NCBI GenBank assembly: GCA_028023455.1
Contig: JAQFVV010000043.1
Span: 3,411,483-3,475,482, forward strand
Direction of reading: 5' to 3'
DNA length: 64,000 nucleotides
DNA from: Epiperipatus broadwayi
Lineage: Eukaryota; Onychophora; Udeonychophora; Euonychophora; Peripatidae
The position numbers were made by a program, and so were the translations under genes. The notes beneath the pieces are model-generated. The model was not told where the DNA came from. It was given only the letters and a program-made list of their open reading frames with translations, and ran no database searches. Numbering within the stretch: the first letter of the stretch is position 1; each line of letters opens with the position of its first letter. This document shows, in pieces, positions 1-11,456 of the stretch.

Positions 1-1340
1 ACGCATTTGGAATGTTTCGGTTTATGTTTGATCTTAAGACCTTCAGCTCATTTCTTTTTCTTTAAAAATATTAATCCATCACATTTCATCTTGATTAGTT
101 AATAAAATAAAATTAAAATTCTGAAAGGGGAAAAAAATAAAACATTAAACAAATTAAATTAAAAGCCACCACCCTCAATGTCATACTACAGTAAATAGTA
201 TTTTTTTATTGGTCATGGATGCAGAAAGGGATAAAGCTATTCCTTGGCAAATAAAATTATTTTGATATCTATAAACACTACCTTCATAAATATTCACAAC
301 CATTAATATAAATATAATCAGTAAAAGTTTATATTTAATCAGATCTTGAGGCAAATATTTAAATCATAACTAAATTTTTAAGTGATTTTTTTTTTTAAAC
401 AACAGCTATAATAATTAAATGAATAATATTAAATAAAAAAAGTCCTACATGTACTAAATTACAGATCTATCACTTAGAAAACGAATGTACAACTTATCCT
501 AATTTAGTGGAAAATAAAAATATTACTGTTTTTGTATTTCTTTTTTTTTTAAAATAAAAATTATAAGATAAACAAATACCCACCTTTAGAAAACAATGAA
601 AAAACTTTCTAGTCCTTCCTTAAAATACATTAATGGATAACATACTTTATCAATAAACTTAGACATCAACTATTTTTAACTGATAACAAAAATGGCAGAA
701 AGGCGAAAATATTGAACTATCCTACATATTATTACCTATCTCATGAAATTAGAATAAACAAATCTATGGTCTAGGAATGTGTTGTAATTGTAGAAATGAA
801 AAACAAAAATATGGAGAAACATAAATATTTAAAAATGCATTTAATATTAATTTTAACTAATTACACATCTGTCTTAATATCTAATTTAAAAAATGTTTGT
901 TTTTGAATTACTAATAAAAAAGATATATTAGCAACACTGATGACAAAAAGTAAGATTTAAAAAAATTAAGGAAAGCTATATATATATTAAAATAAGAGAT
1001 CTATTAAATCAGCTTTAATTTGTGTAAATAATATATATCTTAATAAGGTAAATTTTAAAAAAAACTAGCAGATTACAAAATTTTGATATATGCATGTTTT
1101 GACTTATACTATAAAATCTATTTAATGATTACACGTTATTGAAAGTTATTTTCTTATGCTGCTGACTTAATATAATATATAAGAGAGTCACATTATTTAA
1201 AAATCAAATAAATAAATTGTAGGGGTAACAAGAAAATTTAAACATTGCAAAGTGTATTTGCTAGTGATAATTACACACACAAAAAGTGTAAATGATTTGT
1301 TAGAGTAAAATATTAAAATATAGCAGTAGACAATTTCTCT
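1..1340. other. AT-rich sequence without recognisable gene
   Basis: Very AT-rich with homopolymer A/T runs and short TA tracts. No coding pattern, RNA gene or clear repeat could be recognised. Confidence 0.6.
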
Positions 1341-1348
1341 AATTGCTG

Positions 1349-1772
1349 ATTCCGGTAGGTATTTACGTATTAGTTCGGCGATGAAATTTTAATCTTCATT
1401 ACTTATGATTATTTATGGCTGTTAAATATTTGATAGTACGTTTTATTTAATTAATTAAATAAATTTAACTTTCAAAGATTTAAAGAATCATTTTTAACAA
1501 AGTTGTAAATAACTCCACTTTCTGTATTTATGTCTATTTATTTACTTGACAAAACATGGCTATATTTAAAGCATAAGTAGGTAGCTAAAAGTTAATAAAG
1601 AATGTATAGCAGACATAAAAATACTTTAGAGATCTTCAATAACTTATCTTTGAAAGTTAAATTTGCTTAATTAATTAAATAAAACGTACTACCAAATATT
1701 TAGGAATCATAGATAATCATAATGATTTTAATGAAGGCAAATTTCGCTGCCCGGAATAATACGTAAGAATCC
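1349..1772. repeat. Foldback (MITE-like) element
   Basis: Two arms of about 130-140 bp (1349-1490 and 1640-1772) are imperfect reverse complements. Both contain the block TTAATTAATTAAATAAAACGT or its complement and end in CCGG-containing termini next to an ACGTATTA or AATACGT motif. The middle, 1491-1639, is unpaired. No open frame is present. This layout fits a non-autonomous foldback DNA transposon. I see no convincing target-site duplication, so superfamily is unknown. Confidence 0.7.
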
Positions 1773-2039
1773 AGATGTCTCTCTACTTTTATATTTTTGG
1801 TAAACAGATTGTAATTAGAAAAGAAATGGGTTTTTTTTTTTTTAAAATACAGCATAAATAATGTATAAAAGAGTAATGTGTATTTCTATATATTTATAAT
1901 TGCAATGTATATAGTCAAATGTAATATTTTATTTATTAAATCAAATTGTTGTTATAGATAGACAACTTCCATATTTCTCCATTCTTTTTATTTCATAAAT
2001 AATTTCATATAAATAAAGATACAATAAAAGATAAATAAC

Positions 2040-2088
2040 CCCCGAGATGCATTTCGTGCTGAACCAGCACTCATCAGTGAGGCTAGGG
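2040..2088 (-). ncRNA. Hammerhead ribozyme, type I (family A variant)
   Basis: On the minus strand the core CTGATGA (complement of 2071-2077) and GAAA (complement of 2052-2055) flank a perfect stem II: G-TGCT, loop, AGCA-C. This is the only copy in the window that keeps the conserved G10.1-C11.1 pair closing stem II. Stem III is minimal (ATGCAT), with the probable cleavage-site C next to it. Stem I is weakened by a C-C mismatch. The core is intact, but activity is uncertain. Confidence 0.6.
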
Positions 2089-2391
2089 CATCATCTCTCA
2101 TATACATCTTTATACATGAAGATAATTTATGTAGAGCAAATTGTCTCATTTTTATTTTCAAGCGTCAATTTACTCAACTCCCAACTTTTACGTTATCAAC
2201 TTTTTGATAAACACGTAATGATTATTACTAATCATTTATAAAACTAGAGATTTTCTCTAGCACAGATATAAACTTTAATCAAAGTTAAAGATTAGTATAT
2301 CTGATTTTCAGCTCACACACATGGCTATTTACGTTTCTCTTTCTCCCATGCATAATATCTTTTTTATAGATAGACAAAAAAAAACAAATAA

Positions 2392-2436
2392 TCCCCAAGA
2401 TGCATTTTGTAAAACCAACACTCATCAGTTGAGCCA
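2392..2436 (-). ncRNA. Decayed hammerhead ribozyme (family A variant)
   Basis: CTGATGAG is intact on the minus strand (2422-2428), and CTCAA pairs with TTGGG to form stem I. The second core block, however, reads AAAA instead of GAAA (G12 changed), which should abolish self-cleavage. It is the tandem partner of the copy at 2040-2088. Confidence 0.55.
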
Positions 2437-2639
2437 GGTCATCACCTCTCATATATATCTTTATTACATGAAGATCCGTCAATGTTGTTACCTAATTCTT
2501 TCTACACATCTTTATTTTCTCTTATATCAATTTTATATATTATATACTGTATATGTAAGATTGCTTTTGATCAGAAAACAAAAATTAGGGAAAATCATGA
2601 GAACATCCTTGATTTATAAAAATTAGGGCTGTGGAATAA

Positions 2640-3470
2640 ATAGAATTATAAATTAATATAAGAGTATGTCTATGAAACCAGCAGTCAGGCTTTCACATCA
2701 TCAGTGCCCTCTGTCGTAGGACTGAATGTTATCCTTTGGAAAACAAGTTAATGTAAGGTCATAACTCGTAATAATTGGAGGTGATCTAGAAAAAATAATG
2801 TATAGATTAAATAGTACAGTACTTTTCAGATTATTATCAGCATTAAATGTGGTGATTTACAAGGTATAAATTTTACAATTATTTGTAATTATATATTGGA
2901 CTATTTACATCATTTAGTTTTAAATACTAAAAGTTTGTTAGAAGAATTCAAACTTTATTTAAAGTTTGCAAATACATTCAACTGTAATTTGTTTTTATGT
3001 TTTATTGTATCAATATTAAAAACAAATAAACAAAATTATAATTCATACAAGGATAAGAATGTAAATCATTTTAGGTTTTATCTTTCCTATTTTCAACAAT
3101 TTTCAGTTTGGCCTGTCATTTTATATTAACCATCTTTATCCAAATAACTAACTTTAATTTTCTTTTCTGGTGGAAAATTAAAATTAAATTTTGAATAATT
3201 TTGCATAGAAATTAAATAATTTTTGGCAATTTATGACTACAATTATTATTATTTTGTAAAATATTATTTTTGTTATTCTTTTTAGTCTTTGTTTCTAACA
3301 AAAAAAAAAAAAAAAGAACTCCATTTTATGTCATGAAATTTTTTTTCTTTTCTGTGATTTTTATTATTTAACATTTTATAAAATACAATTATAAAACTTG
3401 TTTTGAATATTCCTTTTATACTTTCAAAGTAATATTTGTTAGAACCAATTTTTTTATATTTTAATTTTAA
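2640..3470. other. Unassigned AT-rich sequence
   Basis: No recognisable gene. The 77-codon frame at 2896-3129 has AT-driven composition and no motif. Confidence 0.55.
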
Positions 3471-4320
3471 GATTTGAAATACCAGACACTCTCAAACCTG
3501 GAGCTAACTGTAAGTATAGGGGATTTGAACTCAGACTTTCAAGCCACTTCACTATCCACCCTATCTTATATATTGATACACATGATCACACACATGCAGA
3601 AAAGATAAATAATCATCAATATACATATTTTGTGCTAAACCAGCAATCATCAGTTGGTCCAGATTACCACCTCCCATACATATATATAATCAATGCTCAG
3701 TTTATATTAAGATAGCAAATCCTTACACTTTAATGGACAGGCTTCAACCCACTCCAACCTCCAACTCTTCAGCCATCCATACCATTGAAAATCTGATGAC
3801 AGAATTCCCAAATCCCGTGCTGATGCCAATATTGTTGTCATACCCATGTTGACCTGAAGTCACTCTGACCCCCCAAGTATAGGACTGTATCCATTTAAAT
3901 ACATAGAGGGATGGACAGAATGCAAGCTTAATATGTAAGATTTGAAATACCAGGCATTCTTAAACCTGGAGCCTAATTGTAAATATAGGGGATTTGAACT
4001 CAGACTTTCAAGCCACTTCGCTATCCACACTATCTCATACTACTGAAGAGTTGGAGGTTGGAGTGGGCTGAAGCCTGTTCATTAAAGTGTAAGGATTTGC
4101 TATCTTAATATAAACTGAGTATTGATTATATATATGTATGGGAGATGGTAATCTGGACCAATTGATGAATGCTAATTTAGCACAAAATATGTATATTGGT
4201 GATTATTTATCTTTTTTGCATGTGTGTGATCATGTGTATCAGTAATATGAGATAATGTGGATAGTGAAGTGGCTTGAAAGTCTGAGTTCAAATCTCCTAT
4301 ATTTATACTTTAATTTTCTA
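3471..4320. repeat. Family A element: tandem dimer then head-to-head inverted copy
   Basis: In minus orientation a complete unit starts at 3471 (GATTTGAAAT), and the same start recurs at 3939, giving a 468-bp period. The second unit stops near 4040 and joins a plus-oriented partial copy (4043-4320) that repeats the same sequence in reverse. In the sense direction each unit carries a leader (GAAGAGTTGGAGGTTGGAGT), a hammerhead segment, ATTTATCTTTT, a GTGTGTGATC block and a tRNA-like 3' part containing AGTTCAAATC, a box B look-alike. No protein is encoded. The ribozyme copies at 3608-3660 (minus) and 4150-4205 (plus) have broken cores: AAAA for GAAA in both, and TTGATGA in the second. Confidence 0.7.
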
Positions 4321-5500
4321 ACTAACAAAGAATCATTCCATATCTTGCCCATGTCTTTGGTCATATATTTATTATTACACCCCTTCACAAGATGTTAAAA
4401 GTAGATAGAAACCGGTCCCTACCTTGCGTGAGAATGGTGTAAGTGAACAATCTCTAGTCTAATAAATGATTAATAATTATTAATCTACTTGCATTAAGTG
4501 GTTTGTGTCAAAGTTGTGAGAGCAATAAGTTTGACACATCAATTAAACTGTAGTAAATGGCTATCTATCTCTATATATTATATTGAACAATGATAAAGAT
4601 ACATGTAAGAGATTGTAATCTGGGCCAACTGATGAGTGCTACTTTGGCATGAAATGCACATTTTGGAAATCATACATTTTTTTCATATGTTTTTGGTCAT
4701 ATGTTTATCATTACACTGCTCCACAAAGTGTTAAAAGTGGACAGAACCAATTTCTACCTTGTGTGAGATTGGTGTAGTGAAAATTATACTACAGAAATAT
4801 TGTTCATTATCTGCTAAGTAAGTTTTAATTACTCCATAAAAAATAAATTATACAGATGGCAAATAAATAAGTTTGATTCCAAATGTGACAAAGCAATGAG
4901 TTTTTTTTGCCAGTCATCATAATATCGGTAAAATGATCCATAATGTATCAACATCAATCAGTATTTTGGTTAAAATAATGCAAATATCCAGATCTATAAG
5001 ACATTCATCATAAAAATTTATAGTCATTTTCATTAATTTATTAATAAAAAATTAAAAAGCAGTTGATATAAAAGGGTCTAAAAACTATTGTACCCAAGCA
5101 GCAAACATTGTGTTTATTAACTTATTGGAATTACTGCTTTTAAAGAGAAAGGCGACCTATTCAAGGCATTAAGTAATTCAGTTGGTATTTTCTTAATTTT
5201 TAATCTTCTTTTTTAAAAACTATAGGTATTTATTAATTTATCTTTTATTTATGGTTACTAGTAGGGTTAAGTTCACTATGTATTAAGTTCATTATCAGAA
5301 GAGTTTAGGGAAGTTTGTTCATTTAATTCATTGTATACTTTGACTTGAAACTAATTCAATATTTAGTACCCAGTGCTAATATGGCCTCTGCCATGCCCTT
5401 ATTCTACTTGAATTTTATTTTGTATTTGAAAATAATCACGTAGAGTGTGATTTTTCTCAACCAAAGTTATATTATTATATTTAATATATTGTACAGGCTT
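4320..5500. other. Degenerate repeat debris
   Basis: Two related segments (about 4365-4445 and 4705-4805) share a TGTTAAAAGT-GGACAGA-like block and a (T)TGTGTGAGA-TGGTGTA block. A relative of the second lies in the foldback at 55389-55502. Otherwise AT-rich, with no gene recognised. Confidence 0.45.
4615..4672 (+). ncRNA. Hammerhead ribozyme, type I (family A)
   Basis: All core positions are present: CTGATGA at 4629-4635 and GAAA at 4651-4654. Stem II is TGCT with GGCA around a 5-nt loop. Stem III is two pairs (AT with AT, 4654-4661) closed by a 4-nt loop. The cleavage site follows 4662. The proximal part of stem I is CCAA (4625-4628) with TTGG (4663-4666). The outer stem I is weaker than in the copy at 5888. 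Only the ribozyme segment and short flanks of the repeat survive here. Confidence 0.65.
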
Positions 5501-5514
5501 AGCAACTGCATTTA

Positions 5515-6052
5515 TATATTTAATATATGCGGGATTCGAACTCAGACTTTCACACACATTTATTACATATATAAATGCAGGTCTTAAGCTTGTGCAATGT
5601 ATTAATTTGTATAAATAGTGCGTAAAAGATCTGCCCATCCCTCGCATATGTATGTATAAATGGATTATTCTCCTGTACATGAGGGTCAGAATGACTAAAC
5701 GTCAACATGGGTAGCATGACAACCTTGGCACTAATGTGGGCTTTGATCATTCCATCATCAGATTTTCAGTGAAATGGAATGCTGAAGAGTTGTGGGTTGG
5801 AGTAGTTTGAAGCATCTCCATTAAAGTATGAAGATTGGCTATCTTAATATAAAGCTGATTACTGATTGTGTTCGTGTGTGGAGATAGTAATCTAGACCAA
5901 CTGATGAGCGCTGGTTTAGCATGAAATATGTATATTGGTGATTATTTATCTTTTCAACATGTGTGTGATCAGGTGGGTCAGCAATATAAGATGGCACTGA
6001 GAGTTTTGGATCGTATGAAAGTCTGAGTTCGAATCCCGCATATATTATTATA
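5515..6052 (+). repeat. Family A element, sub-family with intact ribozyme
   Basis: A short inverted fragment of the tRNA-like tail (5527-5560, complement of GAGTTCGAATCCCGC) precedes a plus-oriented copy running to about 6052. The plus copy has the CCATCATCAGATTTTCA leader, the hammerhead, the ATTTATCTTTTCAACATG block and a tRNA-like end. In that end, TGGCACTGAGAG resembles box A and AGTTCGAATCC matches the box B consensus, about 30 bp apart. The copy at 13330-13790 is a close relative. There is no coding capacity; the frames at 5399-5750 are fortuitous. Confidence 0.7.
5888..5944 (+). ncRNA. Hammerhead ribozyme, type I, intact core (best family A copy)
   Basis: The full consensus fold can be drawn. 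Stem I outer TAATC (5888-5892) pairs with GATTA (5940-5944). Stem I inner ACCAA (5896-5900) pairs perfectly with TTGGT (5935-5939), with a 3-nt bulge between. The core is CTGATGA (5901-5907) and GAAA (5923-5926). Stem II is GCT/AGC with flanking wobble or mismatch. Stem III is two or three pairs (5926-5933). The predicted cleavage is after A5934. An interrupted stem I plus loop II is the arrangement that supports tertiary contacts in natural type I hammerheads. Activity is inferred, not shown. Confidence 0.75.
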
Positions 6053-6059
6053 TTTTTAA

Positions 6060-7150
6060 ATATTCCAATTAATGCCTATTTCCATAAGCATTTCAAACAT
6101 ATGGTTGAAGATAATGGGGGAAATATGAAAATGTTTCCTAAGATGTATTATGACATGACCAGATGTAATTTTAGTTTCTAGATCCCAAAACTCCAAAGCA
6201 TTTGTTTATCTCCGTATGTTTACAATTAATAAAAAATGTATTTATATATTATGCAACATATTTATAAATAATAACTATATATTATAAGTGACTATTTTTA
6301 TAATGATTTTACAATATTTGTATAATTCACATTTGATAATTATAATCTTCATATTTTTTTGAAGAATATATTAACTTAAGGATAAAAGTGTCAATTTTTT
6401 TGAGGTCATCAATGTTATTCTGACAAAATTATTCTTTATCCCCCATCAAGTTCTTATTCTTTCTACAACTCACGAAATGAGGTTTTTAAAGCAGTTACTT
6501 TGATGAGTTGAATATCATCGTAATGACAGCTTGCAGACAACATCACCAGACACTGACATACTTTCTATTTATGGTGGCAGAATAAACTGCTTGAAAATCA
6601 TTATTATCCTTTCAAACCTAGCATATTAATCTCCCTCAAAAACTATAAATAATTTATTAAACGGACTTACTATTGTAATAATAACTTATTCTTTTATAAT
6701 AAATTTACTCTTTTCACATTACCAAAACTTCTAGTCAGACAAATATATTTACAATACTGTAATTAAAAAAAAAACCTGTTACAATTTGGTACGTTTTTGA
6801 AATAATGAAATTAAAGACATACACACAAAAAATGTACAGAATACAAGCTGTAAAATGAATATAAAATTCAAGGTGCTTTTGATTACACGCACATACCCAA
6901 TAGTTGACCGATTGCATTATTATTTATGATGGCTCTCTCTCTCTCTTTTTCACTATATATATATGAAGTATTAGGCATAGATTAATAAGCAATGCGATGC
7001 AATATCCCTTTAATGTACGGCTTATAAAAAATAAATAGTTTATGTAATACGAATAAGCACGTACATCGAGTAAGCATATATATATATCTACAAAATTAGT
7101 TTTATTTTCTTCTGCACTATAAATTAGTATATTGGATATAATTTTATTTT
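6060..7150. other. Unassigned AT-rich sequence
   Basis: No gene seen. Contains a CT run followed by a TA tract around 6933-6963 and another TA tract near 7076-7090. The frame at 6735-6917 is not protein-like. Confidence 0.5.
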
Positions 7151-7164
7151 ATTGCATTTCAAAT

Positions 7165-7420
7165 CTATATGTTCTTTATTAGTTTTTACAATGCTTTTTT
7201 ACAACCCACTATTGACGGTTTCGATGCCCCTATCTTCTTGAGAAGTTCTACTTATATTTCCAAATCTTAACTGTTATTAATTCAAACCTTTAAATGAATT
7301 GATAGCAGTTAAGATCTGGAAATGTAAATAAAAATTCTGAAGAAGATTGCTGGGGCAATTGAAACTGTCAATAGTGGTTTGCAAAAAAGCATTGTAAAAA
7401 CTAATAAAGAAGATAAATGA
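7165..7420. repeat. Foldback element
   Basis: Arms of roughly 105-120 bp (7171-7275 and 7296-7415) are imperfect complements: TTTACAATGC / GCATTGTAAA and CCACTATTGACGGTTTC / GAAACTGTCAATAGTGG. The minus-strand frame 7277-7498 runs through one arm and is not a gene. Confidence 0.65.
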
Positions 7421-7499
7421 TATTAATATTACATTAGATGTAAACAATTTAATTGCAACAACAATAAAGACATACATTAGAAACCAAAGCATACACAAT

Positions 7500-8179
7500 A
7501 TTTCTTTAATGATGACCTTATAAAAAACAAAAAAACATATGAATATGCATGTTTATATATATATAGTATATCCTAGTGCATATTCATAGCTGAAAATTTA
7601 TATACAAAATGTTCAAATTATCATCCCAAATGTTATGTTTTTTTAGACTTATTATTTATTCACAGAGGGCATTGCTGAAAAAAAAAAAAACATTTGGAAA
7701 GATGATTTTAACATTATATATATATGTATGTATCTAAAAATACACTTTTTATTTTCTTTTACAACATATATTAAAATATTAGATACAAAGCTAACTGCTA
7801 CATAACAAGTAAGATGCAACAACAACAAAATGATCAATAGTGATGAACTCACGTCAATCTAGATAACCTAATATTCAAATGATCTTTTTGATTCAACAAA
7901 TGCATTAAAATAACTAAGCAATAGGGTATTTAAATCAAATAATATTTCTTAATTGCCAGAATTAATTAGCCATGCTTATCAACCCTTGACATTATTTTGT
8001 AGCATTTCAAAATTAGAGGTATATAATAAATAATGAAGCCACTTAAAACATTGGGACATACAGAAAAAATAATACTCTGCAATATTTATGCAAAAAAAGA
8101 ATAGTTTGTACGAAAAATATAAACGAAATAAATTTGTGGTCATTTCTCAGAAAATCTATAAAATTAATTATTTCTTACT
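7500..8179. other. Unassigned AT-rich sequence
   Basis: No gene or repeat recognised apart from a poly-A tract at 7679-7690 and TA tracts. Confidence 0.5.
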
Positions 8180-8191
8180 AATCTATGGTTA

Positions 8192-8775
8192 CAAATACCT
8201 TGGTCAGATTATTAATACATATGGAAACATAATGGATAAAATTAATCATAGAATTAAACAGGTTTAGAGTGCTTTTGGTAGAAATAACTTGATACTAAAA
8301 GGAAATATGCCTATGTGTTTGAAAAGGAAGGTTTTTTTAATAAATGTGTTTTACCAGTTCTTACTTATGGATCTGAGACTTGGACACTTAATAGAAGAGC
8401 AATACAGAGACTTCAGACTACTCAAAGAAGTATGGAGAGATGCATGTTGGGAGTAACAAGAAGAGATCGAAAACACAATGTATGAGTAAGAGAACAAACA
8501 GGTGTTATTGACCTCATTGAAAAAATTAAAAGGTTGAAGTGGAGTTGGACTGGACATATTGCTAGAAGAGATGATAATAGGTGGACAATTGAACTCTTAA
8601 ACTGGATTTCAAGAGATTGTAAAAGATCCAGAAAGAGACCACATGTTAGATGGATGGATGAAATAAGAAAGTGTGCAGGGGTGCTGTGGAGAAGAGAAGC
8701 TAAAGATCAGAGAAGATGGAATGAACTTGGAGAGACCATCCTGCAGTGTATTGATAATGGTTGATGATGATGATG
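8192..8775 (+). pseudogene. RTE-type LINE, 5'-truncated copy with 12-bp TSD
   Basis: Encodes in pieces the C-terminal part of a LINE reverse transcriptase. Readable words include YKYLGQII, TQRSMERCMLGV, WSWTGHIARRDDNRWT, RKRPHVRWMDEIRKCAG and WNELGETILQ. This matches the RTE-clade endonuclease-reverse transcriptases common in invertebrates. The copy ends in (TGA)n, typical of RTE 3' ends. It is flanked by a perfect 12-bp duplication, AATCTATGGTTA, at 8180-8191 and 8776-8787. Frameshifts and stops show it is dead. The enzyme would have copied its own RNA into nicked DNA. Confidence 0.85.
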
Positions 8776-8789
8776 AATCTATGGTTATT

Positions 8790-9300
8790 ATTCATCAAGG
8801 CAAAAAGCGCATTATTTCTAAATTGCATTGAGTTTTCAATATGGATTAGAACAATTAGAAATAATGTGATAACTAATTATAAGAATGCATTGATAAAATT
8901 TAGTTATTAAATAAGTTTATTTATTCATTTATTTAAAAACAGACAAAATATTTTTTTTTTTGTAAGTTGTTTAGATGTCTGATAAAAAGGTGGAAAAACT
9001 GTCACATTACCAGTAGAAGAAAACTAACAAAAAAGCAATATATACTATGGATAATAAAGAAACTGTTCTTTTGATATCTGGTCAAAATCCAAGTAAACAT
9101 AGAATGAACATGATAATCTAACTGATTTTGGATTTTGGCTGAAAATCTAACACATCAAGCTATAGAGTGTTTGATTAAAAAAGAACATTTATAAATAAAT
9201 AATTTTAATTTTCTTATAAATGCCATAGCACTTTTTGTCAAGTAATTATTTCCTTAGTGAAAAAATACCAAGGCATTGGTTAATCAGTTTAGTAAATAAA
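8790..9300. other. Unassigned AT-rich sequence
   Basis: No gene recognised. Confidence 0.5.
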
Positions 9301-9830
9301 GACAGGGTTCACTGTTTTTCTCGCAAAATATTTGGTAAAACTCACTATACGTATTGCCACACCCAGCAAGCTAGAGTAATCAATGGATGCCAGAAGGCTT
9401 GTGCATAAAATCCCCATCTAGTGCCTACTCATTCAATATCCCCAGACTAGTTTCTGGCTTGTGGACTTTGTCAGTGAGGAGCCTTGGATCTGAGAGCACT
9501 GCACCTAGATCTTAGGATCTAATGCAACCCTCCAGCAACCACTTTTTATCTCCATTTAACTACAAAACTATGAGTCTTAAAGTGAAAACATCTTAATGTC
9601 TTCAATCCAAGCTCATCATCTTATATAGTCATATGGGTCTGAACCCAGTTCAGTACCCATACATTTTGGTGTCTCTGGTTCTTTAATAACCATAGCCACC
9701 ACCATCCTATTAGACAGGATTGGTTTTAAGCCAATAAACATCACATGACCACCACTTCTTTGCCTGTTTTAGCAACAGTTATACACAAGCATAAGAGGTG
9801 GTGGTCATGTGAAAATATTTGGTACATCAA
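9300..9830 (-). repeat. Family B element
   Basis: A copy of the second hammerhead-bearing family. The ribozyme segment, on the minus strand around 9425-9485, keeps CCACAAGCCAGAAACTAGTC, but its first core block reads CTGACAA, so it is decayed. The right end (9745-9815) folds back on itself around ACAAGCATAAG, showing a short head-to-head junction. No protein is encoded. Confidence 0.6.
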
Positions 9831-9839
9831 AAATGAAAT

Positions 9840-11140
9840 TTACAGATGCGAACAATTTTTGTGATTGGTGTATGCACACCCCACCTAAATGAAATTATTT
9901 TATAGCATTTGAATAATCACAAAAAAAATGAATAGAATTAAAAAATAATATTAGAGAAATTAAAATAAACCAATCTCAATAAAAATTACTCACTGTTGAA
10001 AATTGAATTATAGCCATAGAGTAATTTTTGTCACAACAGAAACTTGCATTTCATGACACATCAAATAAATTATATGTTTCTGATAGTGGTACCTTTCTGT
10101 AAACAGTAGAAATGATTACTAAATTTGATAGTATGATATATGAATATGTTAAAAGAATTTAGGATTCTAAAATGAATGATCCAAGAAATGTTTGTTATCT
10201 TGGAGACAAATTCAAAGTGAAATATTAAGAAAGAAGAAAATACATGTTAAAATAATTTGAAAGTTAACATTTTTGAATAATCCTGAATTGTACTTTGGAC
10301 ACTTTATACATCCAGTAATTGACTGTGGTTCTTTCATACATTGCCATACATGTAGAGGTGAAAGAATATTCCACCCCATTTAAGATACTATGAGAAAAGG
10401 TTTGCATAAGTTTTTGGTATGAGGAATAAAATTATTTATAATAAACTAATTTTTTTGTCTCCTAGAAATAATGATAAATGTCTAACCCTTAATGAATATG
10501 GTTATAATAAATATAATTAAGAAAGGACTGACAGGAAAGAGTAACTCTTTGTATGACTGATCTTGAAAATATAATGAAGATTTCTAAAGTATCATACCAC
10601 ACTTCTTCTTAAATGAATTTTAAGATTTCCTACAAGTAATTACGAGTTACTAATTCTCTTCTTTTATAAGTAAAATGAAATGAATTTAGCATTATAAGAG
10701 TTTAAAAATATGCCAAATTGGTCTGATATCAGTAACTCCCAACTAATATAACTTTGGCCCAAGCTGCAGAAGTAGAATGAGGATCCAAAACCTCTAATGA
10801 TATATCTTTGATTCATTCAATCAGTAAGCAATATAAGCTAATGGTATTAAGAATACATCACAAAAAACTAATTATTGTTTTGTTATTTTTAATTGTAACA
10901 ATTTGAAAAGTACTTTTATGATAGAAGCATACATAAAATAAAAGAACAAACTTAAATCACTTTTCATATAGAGTTTTTTTAAAAAATCAATTTTTATTTA
11001 AAACAAAAAAATAATGAAAATAATCCCACAATTCCAATTTATAAAAGTAGGGCTTATATAATCATGTTATTTGTATATAACAACCCTGTACTAATAAAGA
11101 TAATGATCTGGAAAAAATACTGTATTTATTTATTCTTTGG
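9840..11140. other. Unassigned AT-rich sequence
   Basis: No gene or known repeat recognised. Confidence 0.5.
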
Positions 11141-11149
11141 CATTTACAG

Positions 11150-11456
11150 GTAAAATAATTAAACCACTAATCATTACATGATCATCATTCTTTATGATGT
11201 CACAAGCTGTTTATACAGAGGCAAAACTCTCCACCCAGTAGCACCACTCAGTGCAAACCAGAGTAATCAATGGATATAGGAAGGGTTGTGCATAAAATCA
11301 CTATCTAGTGCCACAAGCTAGAAACTAGTCTGGGGATATTGGATGAGTAGGCACTAGATAGGGATTTTATGTACAAATCTTCCTGCATCCATTGATTATT
11401 TTTGCTTCCGTTGAGTGGCGCTACTGTATGGAGAGTTTTGCCTCTGTGAAATTTAC
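11150..11456. repeat. Family B head-to-head inverted copy
   Basis: A left part in minus orientation (to about 11308) meets a plus-oriented part that begins in the middle of the ribozyme (CCACAAGCTAGAAACTAGTC at 11309-11328) and then mirrors the left part up to AGAGTTTTGCCTCTGTG at 11450. The first core block (CTGATGA) was lost at the junction. Stem III and the GUC site are intact. Confidence 0.65.

Larger units (their letters stand above)
2035..2480 (-). repeat. Family A variant: two hammerhead-bearing units in tandem
   Basis: Two related segments lie 353 bp apart (agatgc at 2045 and 2398). Each contains a minus-strand hammerhead-like core followed by the same ATTTATC-type downstream block. 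Similarity ends about 75 bp beyond each core, near ACATGAAGAT, so the space between them has diverged. Two ribozymes a few hundred bases apart on one strand is the genomic signature expected of retrozyme-like dimers. Open frames over this region (2047-2241, 2321-2626) have no protein-like features. Confidence 0.55.

Noticed and set aside
4150-4205. Active hammerhead in the inverted family A copy
   Set aside because: The core reads TTGATGA and AAAA, so catalysis should be lost.
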